Assembly (NCBI GenBank): GCA_036389955.1
Contig: DASVVJ010000112.1
Span: forward strand, 4,065 to 68,064
Reading direction: 5' to 3'
DNA length: 64,000 nucleotides
Source: DATHBR01 sp036389955
GTDB lineage: Bacteria > Myxococcota > Myxococcia > Myxococcales > Myxococcaceae
The translations under genes were made by a program, and so were the position numbers. Below the pieces are notes generated by a model that was given only the letters and a program-made list of their open reading frames with translations, did not search any database and was not told the origin of the DNA. Each line of letters opens with the position of its first letter. The first letter of the stretch is position 1. Below are positions 8,746-21,474 of the stretch, in pieces.

Positions 8746-10451
8746 GGCTGAGCCCCCTGCCCCGCCTCGGGCCCGAGCCTCAAGGCCTTCAGGGCGAGGA
8801 AGTTGAACGGGTCCACATCCAGGCCGCGCAACCGGGCGCGCGCGCGGTAGTAGCGGTCCGGGTGGTACAGCGGGGCGATGACGGCCTGCTCGTCCAGGAG
8901 CACCGCCTGAGCCTGGGCGTAGAGCGCGCGGGCCCGCTCGGCATCGGTCTCCGCGTCAGCCTCCTCCAGCAGCCGCTCGAAGCGCGCCATGGGCTCCCCA
9001 CCTGCCTGGAATTCCCAGCCGGTCTGGTGGTTGCCCTCACGCTCGAAGAGGGTGAAGAAGGTGTTCGGGTGCGCGTAGTCGGCGCCCAGCCGGCGCAGGT
9101 ACATGTCGTAGGCGCGCGGTCCCTCCGGAGTGCGCCGCGCCACCTCGGATGAGAAGTCGGACCGCGCATCGAGCGTCACCTGAATCCCCACCGCCGCGAG
9201 CTGCGAGGCGATGCGCTCGGCGATGGCCACCTCGGGGACGAAGGAGTCCCCGGCCCTGTAAACCAGGCGCAAGGGGCGCTCCAGGCCCGGTACGCCTTGC
9301 AGGTCCGCCTTCGCCCGCTCCCGGTCGAAGTGGGGCAGGCGCGCGGCCTCCTCGGCGGTCGCGGCCCCGGGCAGCTCCGGCGGCAGCAGCACATTCGTGG
9401 GACGCGCGGAGGGCAGAAGTCCCGCCATCAGCGCCTCCCGGTCCAGCGCCCGGGTGATGGCGCGCCGCACTTCGGGCCGGTTCAACGGGGGCCGCTCGGT
9501 GTTGAAGGCCATGAAGTACGTGGAGAGCAGCGGCTCATGCCGCAGATCCTCCGGGCGCTTGCCCCGGAGTGCCAGCGCACTGTCCACGAAGACGAAGTCC
9601 ACCCGGCCGCGCTCGTACAGCGCGGGGCCAATCTCCGACCGCATCAACGTGACGACGGGCGCGGGACGCTCGCCTTCCCCCAGCGGCGGCTGAAACGCCG
9701 AAGCCGGGTTGTGCACCAACCGCACGCGCTCGCCCGCCCGGTCCCAGCGCTCCACCCGGTAGGGCCCGAGGGACAGCGGCCGGCCCTCCCGAGGCCGGTC
9801 GAAGTAGTCCTGAATCTCCTCATCGGACCGGCCCGCCAGGTCCGCCGAGGGCGAGGGAAAGAAGAGGTACACGTTGGCCAGACGCGCCAGGAAGTAGCTG
9901 CGCGGGTGCTCGAGCGTCACCCGCAGGGTGTGCGCCCCCAGCACCTCTACGCCCGTGCGCGCCACCGCCGCCTGAACCTGCTCTCTCGGAGCACCGCGCT
10001 CCAGCAACTCCAGCACGGCCCGGACGCCCGCCACCTCCGCCATCTCGCCGCGCTCGCGTCCCACCATGGCGCGGCGCCAGCCGAACAAGAAGTCCGGGGC
10101 GGTCAAGGGGGTGACCCCGTCCGACCAGCGTACGTCCCGGCGCAGGTGGAAGGTGTAGACCTCGCGGCCCTGGGCATCGCGCTCGCGGTCCCAGCGCTCG
10201 GCCAGCCCGGGCTGCACCGAGTGGTCCGCCCCCAGCGTGGTGAGCCCCTTCTGGGTGGCAAGCATCACCGGGTAGTTCGACCAGCTGGCGGGATCCGAGA
10301 AGCTCCAGTCCAACGTGGTGGGCATCGTGGGCACGACAATCTTGATGCCCGGATCGGGCTGAAAGCCGCACGGCCCGCAGGCCATGGACAGCCCCAGCCC
10401 GAGCAGCGCCAACCAGAGTCGGGAACGGGAACCCACCGGCGCCCGCTTCAC
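8742..10451 (-). CDS. Peptide-binding lipoprotein (SBP family 5)
   Basis: A 569-residue extracytoplasmic solute-binding protein of family 5 (OppA/DppA type). A lipoprotein signal with Cys near residue 25 anchors it. The typical order follows: TLDW near residue 45, RDVRWSDG..LTAPDF, the LGPYRVERW segment, and a second lobe rich in RAI..ALDREAL. It captures oligopeptides for the two downstream permeases. It overlaps the upstream DUF885 peptidase gene by 4 bases, so peptide cleavage and uptake are genetically linked. Confidence 0.92.
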   Translation of the reverse strand: MKRAPVGSRSRLWLALLGLGLSMACGPCGFQPDPGIKIVVPTMPTTLDWSFSDPASWSNYPVMLATQKGLTTLGADHSVQPGLAERWDRERDAQGREVYTFHLRRDVRWSDGVTPLTAPDFLFGWRRAMVGRERGEMAEVAGVRAVLELLERGAPREQVQAAVARTGVEVLGAHTLRVTLEHPRSYFLARLANVYLFFPSPSADLAGRSDEEIQDYFDRPREGRPLSLGPYRVERWDRAGERVRLVHNPASAFQPPLGEGERPAPVVTLMRSEIGPALYERGRVDFVFVDSALALRGKRPEDLRHEPLLSTYFMAFNTERPPLNRPEVRRAITRALDREALMAGLLPSARPTNVLLPPELPGAATAEEAARLPHFDRERAKADLQGVPGLERPLRLVYRAGDSFVPEVAIAERIASQLAAVGIQVTLDARSDFSSEVARRTPEGPRAYDMYLRRLGADYAHPNTFFTLFEREGNHQTGWEFQAGGEPMARFERLLEEADAETDAERARALYAQAQAVLLDEQAVIAPLYHPDRYYRARARLRGLDVDPFNFLALKALRLGPEAGQGAQP

Positions 10452-12280
10452 GCCTGCTTCTTACGGGCGATGTACTCGCCAATCACCCGCTCGAGAATGG
10501 ACATGGGCATCGAGCCATTCTTGAGCACCTGGTCGTGGAACTCGCGGATGTCGAACTTGTCCCCCAGCTCGGCGCGGGCCTTCTCGCGCAGCTCGACAAT
10601 CTTGAGCATGCCGACCTTGTACGCGAGCGCCTGGCCGGGGTTCACCAGGTAGCGCTCGATCTCGGCCGTCACTTCATCCTCGCCCATACCGGTGTGCTCG
10701 CTCATGTACTGGATGGCCTGCTCGCGGCTCCAGCGCTTGTGGTGCATGCCGGTGTCCACCACCAGGCGCACGGCGCGGAACATCTCCGCCTGCAGGCGGC
10801 CCAGGTTGTCCAGCGGGTTCTTCTGGAAGCCGGCCTCCCACGCCAGGCGCTCGGTGTAGAGCGCCCACCCTTCCGAGTACGCGGTGAACGGCACCATGCG
10901 CCGGAACATCGGCAGCCCCTTGAGCTCCTGCGCGATGGCGATCTGGAAGTGATGCCCCGGCACACCCTCGTGATAGGCCAGCGTGCGCATGCCGAAGCGG
11001 GCAATCTCGGACATGTTGCGCAGGTTGGCGTAGAAGGTGCCGGGCCGCTTCCCGTCCATCGAGGGAGCGTTGTAGTAGGCGCCCGGCGCCGTCTTCTCCG
11101 AGAACTCCGGCACGCGCTTCACCTCGACACCGGCCTTGGGCTTCACCGCGAAGTACGGATCGAGCCCCGCGCTGATCTCGTCGATGATGGCCTGGTAGTC
11201 CTTGAGCACCTGCTCGCGGCCCGCGTCGGTGTCCGGGTAGAGCTGCTCGGGCGCCTTGGAGAGCTGCAGCACGCGCGCCCCGAGGGTGCCCTCGATGTAG
11301 CCGGCCTCGCGCAGGATCTGGTCCATCTCGCCGCCGATGCGCGCCACCTCGGCCAGGCCGATCTGGTGGATCTGCTCGGCGCTCATGTCCGTGGTGGTGT
11401 TCGACTTCACCCGGTAGGCGTAATAGGCGTCGCCGTCCGGAAGGCGCCACACCCCGTCATTGGAGGTGGCCTTGGGCTGCAGCGTCTCGAAGTAGGCGAT
11501 CAGCTCGCGATAGGCGGGGTAGACGCTCTGCTCCACGGCGCGCGTGGCCTCGTCGAGCAGCGCCTTGCGCGTCTCGGCACTCATCTGGGCCTGATCGATC
11601 TTCTCCAGCTTCTTCTGCAGCGAGGTGACCAGCATGTGCTCGGCCGGCTTGGGCTCGATGAAGCCGTGCATCTGCTTGAGCACCTTCTCCACCGTGAACT
11701 TCGGGGGGAAGATGCCCTTCTGCTCGCGCAGGCGCAGGCCCTCGAGCACCTGGGAGAACTTCACCGGGAACTTGTTCAGCCGGGCGATGTAGTTGCGCGC
11801 GTCACGCTCACGCTCGACCAGGTGCTGGTCGGCCATGAAGTTGGGCAGCATGGACTGTACGCCGAACATCTGGTTGACCGGGAAGCTGTGGTAGCGCCAC
11901 TTGTCGCCCTCCAGCTGGTTGCTGAAGAAGAAGTCCCAGATGTCGTACGAGAGCAGGTCCTGCTCGGTATAGCTCGCGCGGTCGTAGCGCTTGAAGGTCT
12001 CGTAGTTCTTGCGGAGCTTCTCGCGCTGGCGCTCCTCCTCCGCCAGCGACGCATCCGCCAGGTCATCGGCGTGGAAGTCGATGCCGAACTGGTCCAGCAG
12101 CCGCAGGCTGGTGAGCAGCTCGGGGTTGTCGAGCGCGAACTGGGCGAAGACCCGGTTGTAATAGAGGTTGATGCTGACGGGCTTGAAGTACCAGACGTGG
12201 ACGAAGAACGCCCCGCCCAGCACGACGAGGGCCAGCAGCGAATAAGCCACCCACTTGAGCAGCTTGAGAACGGATTTCAT
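10448..12280 (-). CDS. DUF885 family membrane-anchored peptidase-like protein
   Basis: A 610-residue DUF885 protein. Residues 8-30 form a membrane anchor; the rest should lie outside the inner membrane. The family signature YHEGVPGHHFQ (about residue 430) and the later TAYSEGWALYTE motif resemble the metal-binding helices of zinc metallopeptidases (HE..GHH with a downstream Glu). It is the first gene of a four-gene operon with an oligopeptide importer, each junction overlapping by ATGA. Likely job, inferred: trimming peptides before uptake. The start ATG at 12280 begins with a clear anchor sequence. Confidence 0.9.
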   Translation of the reverse strand: MKSVLKLLKWVAYSLLALVVLGGAFFVHVWYFKPVSINLYYNRVFAQFALDNPELLTSLRLLDQFGIDFHADDLADASLAEEERQREKLRKNYETFKRYDRASYTEQDLLSYDIWDFFFSNQLEGDKWRYHSFPVNQMFGVQSMLPNFMADQHLVERERDARNYIARLNKFPVKFSQVLEGLRLREQKGIFPPKFTVEKVLKQMHGFIEPKPAEHMLVTSLQKKLEKIDQAQMSAETRKALLDEATRAVEQSVYPAYRELIAYFETLQPKATSNDGVWRLPDGDAYYAYRVKSNTTTDMSAEQIHQIGLAEVARIGGEMDQILREAGYIEGTLGARVLQLSKAPEQLYPDTDAGREQVLKDYQAIIDEISAGLDPYFAVKPKAGVEVKRVPEFSEKTAPGAYYNAPSMDGKRPGTFYANLRNMSEIARFGMRTLAYHEGVPGHHFQIAIAQELKGLPMFRRMVPFTAYSEGWALYTERLAWEAGFQKNPLDNLGRLQAEMFRAVRLVVDTGMHHKRWSREQAIQYMSEHTGMGEDEVTAEIERYLVNPGQALAYKVGMLKIVELREKARAELGDKFDIREFHDQVLKNGSMPMSILERVIGEYIARKKQA

Positions 12281-12327
12281 CGGGACCTTTCAGCGGCATG
12301 CGCGCTCGGGCGCGCAAGATAGCAAGC

Positions 12328-12360
12328 AAAAGCCCCGCCCTCTCAAGGAGAGGACGGGGC
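12328..12360 (-). terminator. Rho-independent terminator of lon
   Basis: A 13-bp stem with one C-A mismatch (12332-12344 with 12348-12360, AAG loop), followed on the minus strand by TTTT. It lies 32 bases beyond the lon stop and 48 bases before the DUF885 start, separating the two transcripts. Confidence 0.85.
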
Positions 12361-12391
12361 CCGTGCGCTACCGCCTACCGTGTCCCGAGAC

Positions 12392-14845
<2,454 letters not shown>

Positions 14846-14897
14846 GTGCTCGCCACCTGCCTGCTTGCCGACCTGAGTCGCAAGCCCCTGGAAGTTA

Positions 14898-14926
14898 CTC
14901 GCATGCCTGCCAGGCAAGCATGCGAG
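14898..14926. promoter_or_regulatory. Palindrome upstream of lon, operator candidate
   Basis: Arms 14898-14906 and 14918-14926 are perfect 9-bp inverted repeats (CTCGCATGC / GCATGCGAG), and pairing continues inward through TGCC/GGCA, leaving few unpaired bases. It is not CIRCE or HAIR by sequence. It could be a repressor operator or a 5' leader hairpin. Confidence 0.5.
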
Positions 14927-15042
14927 GTGAAACGCCGTTCTATAACACGGCCAATTCAGCCGCCGTTCCCCGGCTAAAGGTGGGATGCGGCGACCTGCCA
15001 TCAAGGGAACACCCCTTTTTCACAGGGTGTCCGCCTGCTCCT

Positions 15043-17235
15043 TCAGCGGGCTTCAGCCGTCGCTCCACCGGCTGGTCCCGTCATTCCGAACGTCTGGAAG
15101 AGAAAAGCGAACATGTCCGCATTGGACTCGATGGCCTTGGCCACCTGGTCCGCGCCTCCGTGGCCCGCGTTGGCCTCAATGCGCAGCAGCGCCGGGGCGG
15201 TGTTGCCCGCCGCGTTCTGCACCAGCGCCACGAACTTGCGGGCGTGCATGGGGTCCACCCGGTCATCATGGTCCGCCGCCATCATCAGCAGCGGAGGATA
15301 ACGCACCCCGGCTTTCACTGCGTGATAGGGCGAGTAGGCGTGCAGCACCTGGAAGTCCTCGGGCTTATCCGCCGTGCCGTACTCGGGGATCCACGTCCGT
15401 CCGCTGCCGAATTGGTGGTAACGCACCATGTCAAGCAGGGGCACCGCACACACCACGGCGCCGTAGAGCTCCGGCCGCTGCGTCATCGCCACCCCCACCA
15501 GCAGGCCGCCGTTGCTGCCACCGTAGATGGCCAGCTTGGAGGGCTGGGTGTACTTCTCTCGCGCCAGGTACTCGGCCGCGGCGTGGAAATCGTCGAACAC
15601 GTTCTGCTTGCGGTGCAGACGGCCGGCCTCGTGCCAGGCCTGGCCATACTCGCCGCCTCCGCGCAAGTTGGCCACCGCGTACACGCCGCCGGCGTCCAGC
15701 CAGGGGAAGATGCTGGAGCGGAAGCCCGGCACCATGCTCACGTTGAAGCCGCCGTAGCCGTACAGCAGCGTGGGCCGCTGCCCGTCCTTCTTCAGGTCTT
15801 TGCGGTGCACCAGGAACATGGGCACCTTCGTGCCGTCCTTGGACGGGTAGAAGGCCTGCGTCACCGTGTAGCGCTCGGTCTCCACCGGCAGGTCGATCTT
15901 CGCCCACAGCTCCACCTGCCCGCTGGCGACGGACGTCTTGTAGACCTGCTTCGGCGTGGTGAACGAGCTGAAGAGGAAGAAGGCCTCGTCCTGGTCCTCA
16001 TGGCCCACCAGGCCGCTGGCGGCACCCACGGTAGGCAGTTGCACGGTGCGCACCGGCTTCCCCTCCAGGGTGGCCACGCGCAGCTCGCTGGCGGCGTCCT
16101 TCAGGTACGCCAGCGACAGATGTCCGCCGACGATGCTCGCCTCTTCCAGCACCGCCACCGGATCCTCGGGGACGATCTCCTTCCAGGCTGCCCGCTCGGG
16201 CTTGGCCGGCGCGACGCGGAACACGCGCTGGCGGGGGGCACCCTCGTTGGTAAGGACGTAGAACTGATCCTTCCACACGGACACCGTGTACTTGGCGCCG
16301 GCGCCCTTCACCAGCAGCCGGAAGTCCTTCTCCCCCACCCGCTTCCAGTAGACGTCGTTCTCGCTCCAGCCGCGCATCACGTAGGCGAACAGGTACTTGC
16401 CGTCGCGGCTGAGGCCCCCGAAGAGGAAGCTGGTCGGGTCCCCCAGGCGCGGGTGCACCAGGGTGTCCTTCTTCGGGTCGCTGCCCAGCGTGTGCAGGCG
16501 CAGCTCGATGTAGCCCGGCCGCTGGTCCACGGGGATGGACGGGTCCACCGGCAGCCCCTCGTAATAGAAGGCCTTGTTGTCGGGCGTCCACCGTGGGGTG
16601 GCGTACTTGGCGCCCTCGATGACATCGACCTGGGAGACCTGGCCGCTGTCCACGTCGAGCACATGGAGCACGGCCTCGTCCGCGGCGTTGGGCTTCTGAG
16701 CGAAGGCCACCTTGCGGCCGTCCCACGACGGCACCCAGGTGCCGAGCGACACGGTGCCGTCCTTGCTCCAGGTGTTCGGGTCGAGCAGCACCTTCTCGGC
16801 GCCCTTCTCCCCCTGGCGCCAGTAGACGATGGCCTTCTCCTTGTCCTTGTGGGTACGGGCGTAGAAGAAGCGGTCGCCGTAGCGCACCGGCACGGAGATG
16901 GAGTCCACGTAGAACAGCTCGCGGAAGCGCTGGGCGAGCGCGTCGCGGCCCGGGACCTTCGAGAGCTGCTCGCGCGTCAGGGCGTCCTGGGCCTTCATCC
17001 AGGCCTGCACCTCGGGCGCCTTCTCGTCCTCGAGCCAACGGTACGGATCGGCCACCTGCACCCCATGGAGGGTGTCGGTGATCGGCTCAGCGCGGGTTGC
17101 CGGGTACTGCATCCGTTGAGCTCCTTGTCGCGGCGGGGCCGACGAAGCTGCGGGAGCAAGCTCCTCGCGTGTGGCCTCCTTCTGCGCGGAGCACGCAGAG
17201 AGCAACATCAACGCGGGGAGCAGGAGTCTCGTCAT
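15043..17235 (-). CDS. Prolyl oligopeptidase, S9 family lipoprotein
   Basis: A 730-residue prolyl oligopeptidase. An N-terminal lipobox (LLSAC, Cys16) predicts an envelope lipoprotein. A seven-bladed propeller region (about 90-440) precedes the alpha/beta hydrolase domain with the nucleophile motif GGSNGG and the final NAGHGG histidine. Such enzymes cut short peptides after proline. I took the ATG at 17235 because it begins the signal sequence; the longer frame from 17274 does not. It is inserted between clpX and lon in a block of cytosolic proteases although it is itself an envelope enzyme. Confidence 0.93.
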   Translation of the reverse strand: MTRLLLPALMLLSACSAQKEATREELAPAASSAPPRQGAQRMQYPATRAEPITDTLHGVQVADPYRWLEDEKAPEVQAWMKAQDALTREQLSKVPGRDALAQRFRELFYVDSISVPVRYGDRFFYARTHKDKEKAIVYWRQGEKGAEKVLLDPNTWSKDGTVSLGTWVPSWDGRKVAFAQKPNAADEAVLHVLDVDSGQVSQVDVIEGAKYATPRWTPDNKAFYYEGLPVDPSIPVDQRPGYIELRLHTLGSDPKKDTLVHPRLGDPTSFLFGGLSRDGKYLFAYVMRGWSENDVYWKRVGEKDFRLLVKGAGAKYTVSVWKDQFYVLTNEGAPRQRVFRVAPAKPERAAWKEIVPEDPVAVLEEASIVGGHLSLAYLKDAASELRVATLEGKPVRTVQLPTVGAASGLVGHEDQDEAFFLFSSFTTPKQVYKTSVASGQVELWAKIDLPVETERYTVTQAFYPSKDGTKVPMFLVHRKDLKKDGQRPTLLYGYGGFNVSMVPGFRSSIFPWLDAGGVYAVANLRGGGEYGQAWHEAGRLHRKQNVFDDFHAAAEYLAREKYTQPSKLAIYGGSNGGLLVGVAMTQRPELYGAVVCAVPLLDMVRYHQFGSGRTWIPEYGTADKPEDFQVLHAYSPYHAVKAGVRYPPLLMMAADHDDRVDPMHARKFVALVQNAAGNTAPALLRIEANAGHGGADQVAKAIESNADMFAFLFQTFGMTGPAGGATAEAR

Positions 17236-17358
17236 GGCCGGTTCCAGATACAGGAAGGTCCACCCCCGTCCCACAAAAAGTGCAGTGCGCTGCGCCTCGG
17301 AGACACGTGAGGCGCGCCAGAAGCCGCGCTCGCGGCCCTGACGCGCCCCGTCATGCGT

Positions 17359-17376
17359 GCCCTCCGAAAGGAGGGC
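17359..17376 (-). terminator. Hairpin after clpX
   Basis: A perfect 7-bp GC stem closed by a tetraloop (GCCCTCC/GGAGGGC) 10 bases past the clpX stop. No U-tract follows, so it may only stabilise the 3' end of the message. Confidence 0.45.
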
Positions 17377-17385
17377 CCGTCCGGC

Positions 17386-18660
<1,275 letters not shown>

Positions 18661-18807
18661 GTCACCCTCGCTGCGTTCCTCTAAGAAATTCGCCCAAAAC
18701 GACGCCCGGAAATCACGCCCCGACCCAATCTAGTCAGCCCCGATCCGGAACGTCCAATCGCCTGAAGGGTAGTTAACAGCACTTTTCCCACGGCGCAGGA
18801 AGCAGAA

Positions 18808-18844
18808 GGCCGGAGGCGCGGGACACATTCCCACGGCTCCGGCC
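18808..18844 (-). terminator. Hairpin between clpP and clpX
   Basis: An 8-bp perfect inverted repeat (18808-18815 with 18837-18844, 21-base loop) 30 bases past the clpP stop. No U-tract. It could attenuate read-through into clpX or mark a processing site. Confidence 0.4.
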
Positions 18845-18873
18845 GGTTGCCGCACTGCGAAGCGCGCGCCCGC

Positions 18874-19491
18874 CTACTTCTTCTCGTCCTTGGCCCCCAC
18901 GGCCTTCCGGGGGTTCTGGATCTCATCGAGGATGCCGTAGGCCTTCGCCTCGCTGGCCCCCATGAAGTAATCGCGGTCGGTGTCTTTCTCTACCCGCTCG
19001 AGCGGCTGCCCGGTGTGCTTGACGATGAGATCGTTCAGCTTGGCCCGCATGCGGAGGATTTCCTTCGCCTGGATCTCGATGTCGGTCGCCTGGCCGCGAA
19101 CCCCGCCCAGCGGCTGGTGAATCATGATGCGAGCGCTCGGCAGGGCGTAGCGCTTGCCCTTCGCGCCGGCCAGCAGGAGCACCGCGCCCATGGACGCCGC
19201 CTGACCCACACAGATGGTGGACACCGGACACTTCACGTACTGCATGGTGTCGTAGATGGCCAGGCCCGCGGTCACCGAGCCACCAGGCGAGTTCACGTAC
19301 AGGTTGATGTCCTTGTCCGGGTCCTCGGACTCCAGGAACAGCAGCTGCGCGACGATGGTGTTCGCCACGTCATCGTCGATCTCTGTTCCGAGCATGACGA
19401 TGCGGTCCTTCAGAAGCCTGCTGTAGATGTCGTACGAGCGCTCACCCCGATGGGTCTGCTCGATGACGTAGGGAATGGGCATGAAGGGCAT
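18874..19491 (-). CDS. clpP: ClpP, serine protease subunit
   Basis: A 205-residue ClpP, full length for the family. Catalytic Ser100 (GQAASMGA), His125 (IMIHQP) and Asp174 (TDRDYFM) are present. Fourteen copies form the barrel that receives substrates from ClpX. It lies 35 bases after tig, the standard proteobacterial order tig-clpP-clpX. Confidence 0.98.
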   Translation of the reverse strand: MPFMPIPYVIEQTHRGERSYDIYSRLLKDRIVMLGTEIDDDVANTIVAQLLFLESEDPDKDINLYVNSPGGSVTAGLAIYDTMQYVKCPVSTICVGQAASMGAVLLLAGAKGKRYALPSARIMIHQPLGGVRGQATDIEIQAKEILRMRAKLNDLIVKHTGQPLERVEKDTDRDYFMGASEAKAYGILDEIQNPRKAVGAKDEKK

Positions 19492-19526
19492 GTCGTCCTC
19501 GGAAAAAAGCTCTTGAGCGAAAGTTC

Positions 19527-20801
19527 CTAAGAATACTTCGCTTGAGCCTTCAGGAATTCAATCGTCTTTTCTTCCCGCAGTCGGAGGGACAACCCAAGCC
19601 GGTCATCCGGGTTCTTGAAGTACTTGCGGACGTTGGCCACCGGCTGTCCGGCCTCGGTCGCCAGCTCTTCGATCTTCTTCTCGACGTCCTCGTCGCTCGC
19701 CTGGATGTTCTCCTTCTGAGCAATCGCCTCCAAGAGCAGCGTGCCCTTCACCTCCTGGACGGCGCGCTCGCGCATCTCGTCGCGCAGGCGCATGAAGTCC
19801 AGGCCCAGGTTGCGCACGTCCAGGCCCGAGCGGGCCATCTGCCGCATGGCGCCCTCGAGCATGGAGTCGATGGCGCGCTCCACCATGGCCTTGGGCACCT
19901 CGAAGGCGTTGCGCTCGATCAGCGCCTTGTAGAGCGCGTCACGCTCTTCCACCTGGGCCTTGTTCTTCTGGGCGCGCTCCAGGTCCGTCTTCACCTTGCC
20001 GCGCAGCTCGTCCACCGTCTGCGAGCCCACTTCCTTGGCGAAGTCCTCGTTGAGCTCGGGGATGATCTTCTTCTTCAGGCCCTTGAGCTGGAGCTTGAAG
20101 TGGGCCGTCTTGCCCTTCACGTCCTCCACCCGGTAGTCCTGCGGGAAGGCGTAGTCGATCTCCTTGGAGTCGCCCACCTTCACGCCCTCGAGGGCGGCGA
20201 TGTTGGACTCGACCAGCTCGCCCGGGGCGATCTCCACCACCACGTCCTCGGCCTTGCTGCCCACGAAGGGCTTGCCGTCGATGGTCGCCTCGTAGTCGAT
20301 GGTGGCGAAGTCACCGGCGGCGGCCACGTCGCGGTCGGCGATGGGCTCCATGCGGCTGGCCGACTCGCGCATCTTCTGCAGCTGCTCGTTGACCTGGGCG
20401 TCGTCCACCGCGCCCTCGGTCTTCTTCAGCGGCAGCTCCTTGTAGTCCTTGGGCTCCAGCTTGGGCTTGACCTCGACGCGGGCCTCGAAGTTGAAGGGCG
20501 CGCCGGGCTTGAGGCCCGAGTTGGTCACCTGGGGCTGGCTGACCACCTCCACGTTGTGCTCGCGCACCGCCTCCAGGTAGGCGCTCTGCACCACGCGCTG
20601 GATGACGTCGTCCTCCACCTGCTCGCGGAAGCGCTGCTCGAGGATACGCCGGGGCACCTTGCCCTGACGGAAACCGGGCAGCTTCACCTGCCGGCCAACC
20701 GCCGCGTAGGCGCGATTGAGCTCCTCCGCCACACGCGCGCTGTCTACCTCGATGGACAGCTTCTTCTCGATGGGAGACAGCTCCTCGACCTGGACCTTCA
20801 T
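19527..20801 (-). CDS. tig: Trigger factor
   Basis: A 424-residue ribosome-bound chaperone with peptidyl-prolyl isomerase activity. The ribosome-docking signature GFRQGKVPR lies near residue 44, the FKBP-like domain at about 155-245, and the C-terminal substrate-binding arms follow. It is the first gene of the chaperone-protease block. The start at 20801 leaves about 100 bases before the tRNA-Leu gene, where the promoter must lie. Confidence 0.97.
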   Translation of the reverse strand: MKVQVEELSPIEKKLSIEVDSARVAEELNRAYAAVGRQVKLPGFRQGKVPRRILEQRFREQVEDDVIQRVVQSAYLEAVREHNVEVVSQPQVTNSGLKPGAPFNFEARVEVKPKLEPKDYKELPLKKTEGAVDDAQVNEQLQKMRESASRMEPIADRDVAAAGDFATIDYEATIDGKPFVGSKAEDVVVEIAPGELVESNIAALEGVKVGDSKEIDYAFPQDYRVEDVKGKTAHFKLQLKGLKKKIIPELNEDFAKEVGSQTVDELRGKVKTDLERAQKNKAQVEERDALYKALIERNAFEVPKAMVERAIDSMLEGAMRQMARSGLDVRNLGLDFMRLRDEMRERAVQEVKGTLLLEAIAQKENIQASDEDVEKKIEELATEAGQPVANVRKYFKNPDDRLGLSLRLREEKTIEFLKAQAKYS

Positions 20802-20903
20802 GCAAGCCTCGCTCGCCAGCGCGGAGCGTTCCGCGCCAGCGCCGAATGAGAATGAGTAGGAGGTGCGCGTTTAGGGGATACGCACGAGCGGGTCAACGCG
20901 AAA

Positions 20904-20985
20904 TGGGCGAGGAGGGACTCGAACCCTCACACCTTGCGGTACCAGATCCTAAGTCTGGCGCGTCTACCAGTTTCGCCACCCGCCC
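20904..20985 (-). tRNA. tRNA-Leu (anticodon UAG)
   Basis: Seven-bp acceptor stem (GGGCGGG with CTCGCCC), anticodon loop CTTAGGA, a class II variable arm and the T-loop GGTTCGAGTCC all read on the minus strand. CCA is not encoded. Confidence 0.96.
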
Positions 20986-21016
20986 AGCGGCCACTGCGTG
21001 TCGTTCGAAAGACGAC

Positions 21017-21050
21017 GGGGCTCCTTCATTCCTGAAGGAGCCCCGTTTTT
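21017..21050 (+). terminator. Terminator-like hairpin between tRNA genes
   Basis: A perfect 12-bp stem (21017-21028 with 21033-21044) followed by GTTTTT on the plus strand. Both neighbouring tRNA genes are on the minus strand, so the T-run is on the side that would stop plus-strand transcripts; it might instead shield them from antisense reading. Confidence 0.7.
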
Positions 21051-21055
21051 ACACT

Positions 21056-21128
21056 TGAGAGCGGAGGGAATCGAACCCACAACCTATGGATTAAGAGTCC
21101 ATTGCTCTGCCAATTGAGCTACGCTCCC
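21056..21128 (-). tRNA. tRNA-Lys (anticodon CUU)
   Basis: Acceptor stem GGGAGCG with CGCTCTC, anticodon loop CTCTTAA between ATGGA and TCCAT, and T-loop GGTTCGATTCC, read on the minus strand. CCA is not encoded. Confidence 0.96.
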
Positions 21129-21474
21129 GGCTTGGCATTTGACGCGGCCTGACGGGCCCGCCTGACGACGACGGCGGCGGTGTCTACAGAAGCCCGACCG
21201 CGCTGTCAAAACGTTTTTGATCCCCTACCCCTATTCCCCCTGTTCCAGGCCGGCTGGCTGGTGCCCAGCCTGACCAGATCACGGGTGATCCCGGCGGCAA
21301 TTCCGGAGAAGGGGCAGATCCGATCGCCTGTTGGAACCACGCTGCGGCCTTGGATCGTTCCCGGCCATTTCCGGGGGATTTTCGAGGGAAGCAACCGAAC
21401 AGACGTGGTCGTACCGCAGCACGCCAGGTGGGCGGACGGGGATCGTCCGCCTTTACGAATCGAGGAGAAGCAAC
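21129..21474. other. 346-base gap before the Bet gene
   Basis: No credible gene is seen on either strand. It separates the minus-strand tRNA-Lys from the plus-strand Bet gene, so it should hold divergent promoters. The only clear structure is the 8-bp inverted repeat at 21431-21451. Confidence 0.6.
21431..21451. promoter_or_regulatory. Inverted repeat before the Bet start
   Basis: GGCGGACG and CGTCCGCC form a perfect 8-bp inverted repeat around GGGAT, ending 23 bases before the GTG start. It may be an operator or a leader hairpin controlling the annealing protein. Confidence 0.45.

Noticed and set aside
15009..15030. Hairpin after the S9 peptidase as a terminator
   Set aside because: The stem is only six base pairs around a ten-base loop and no T-run follows on the minus strand.
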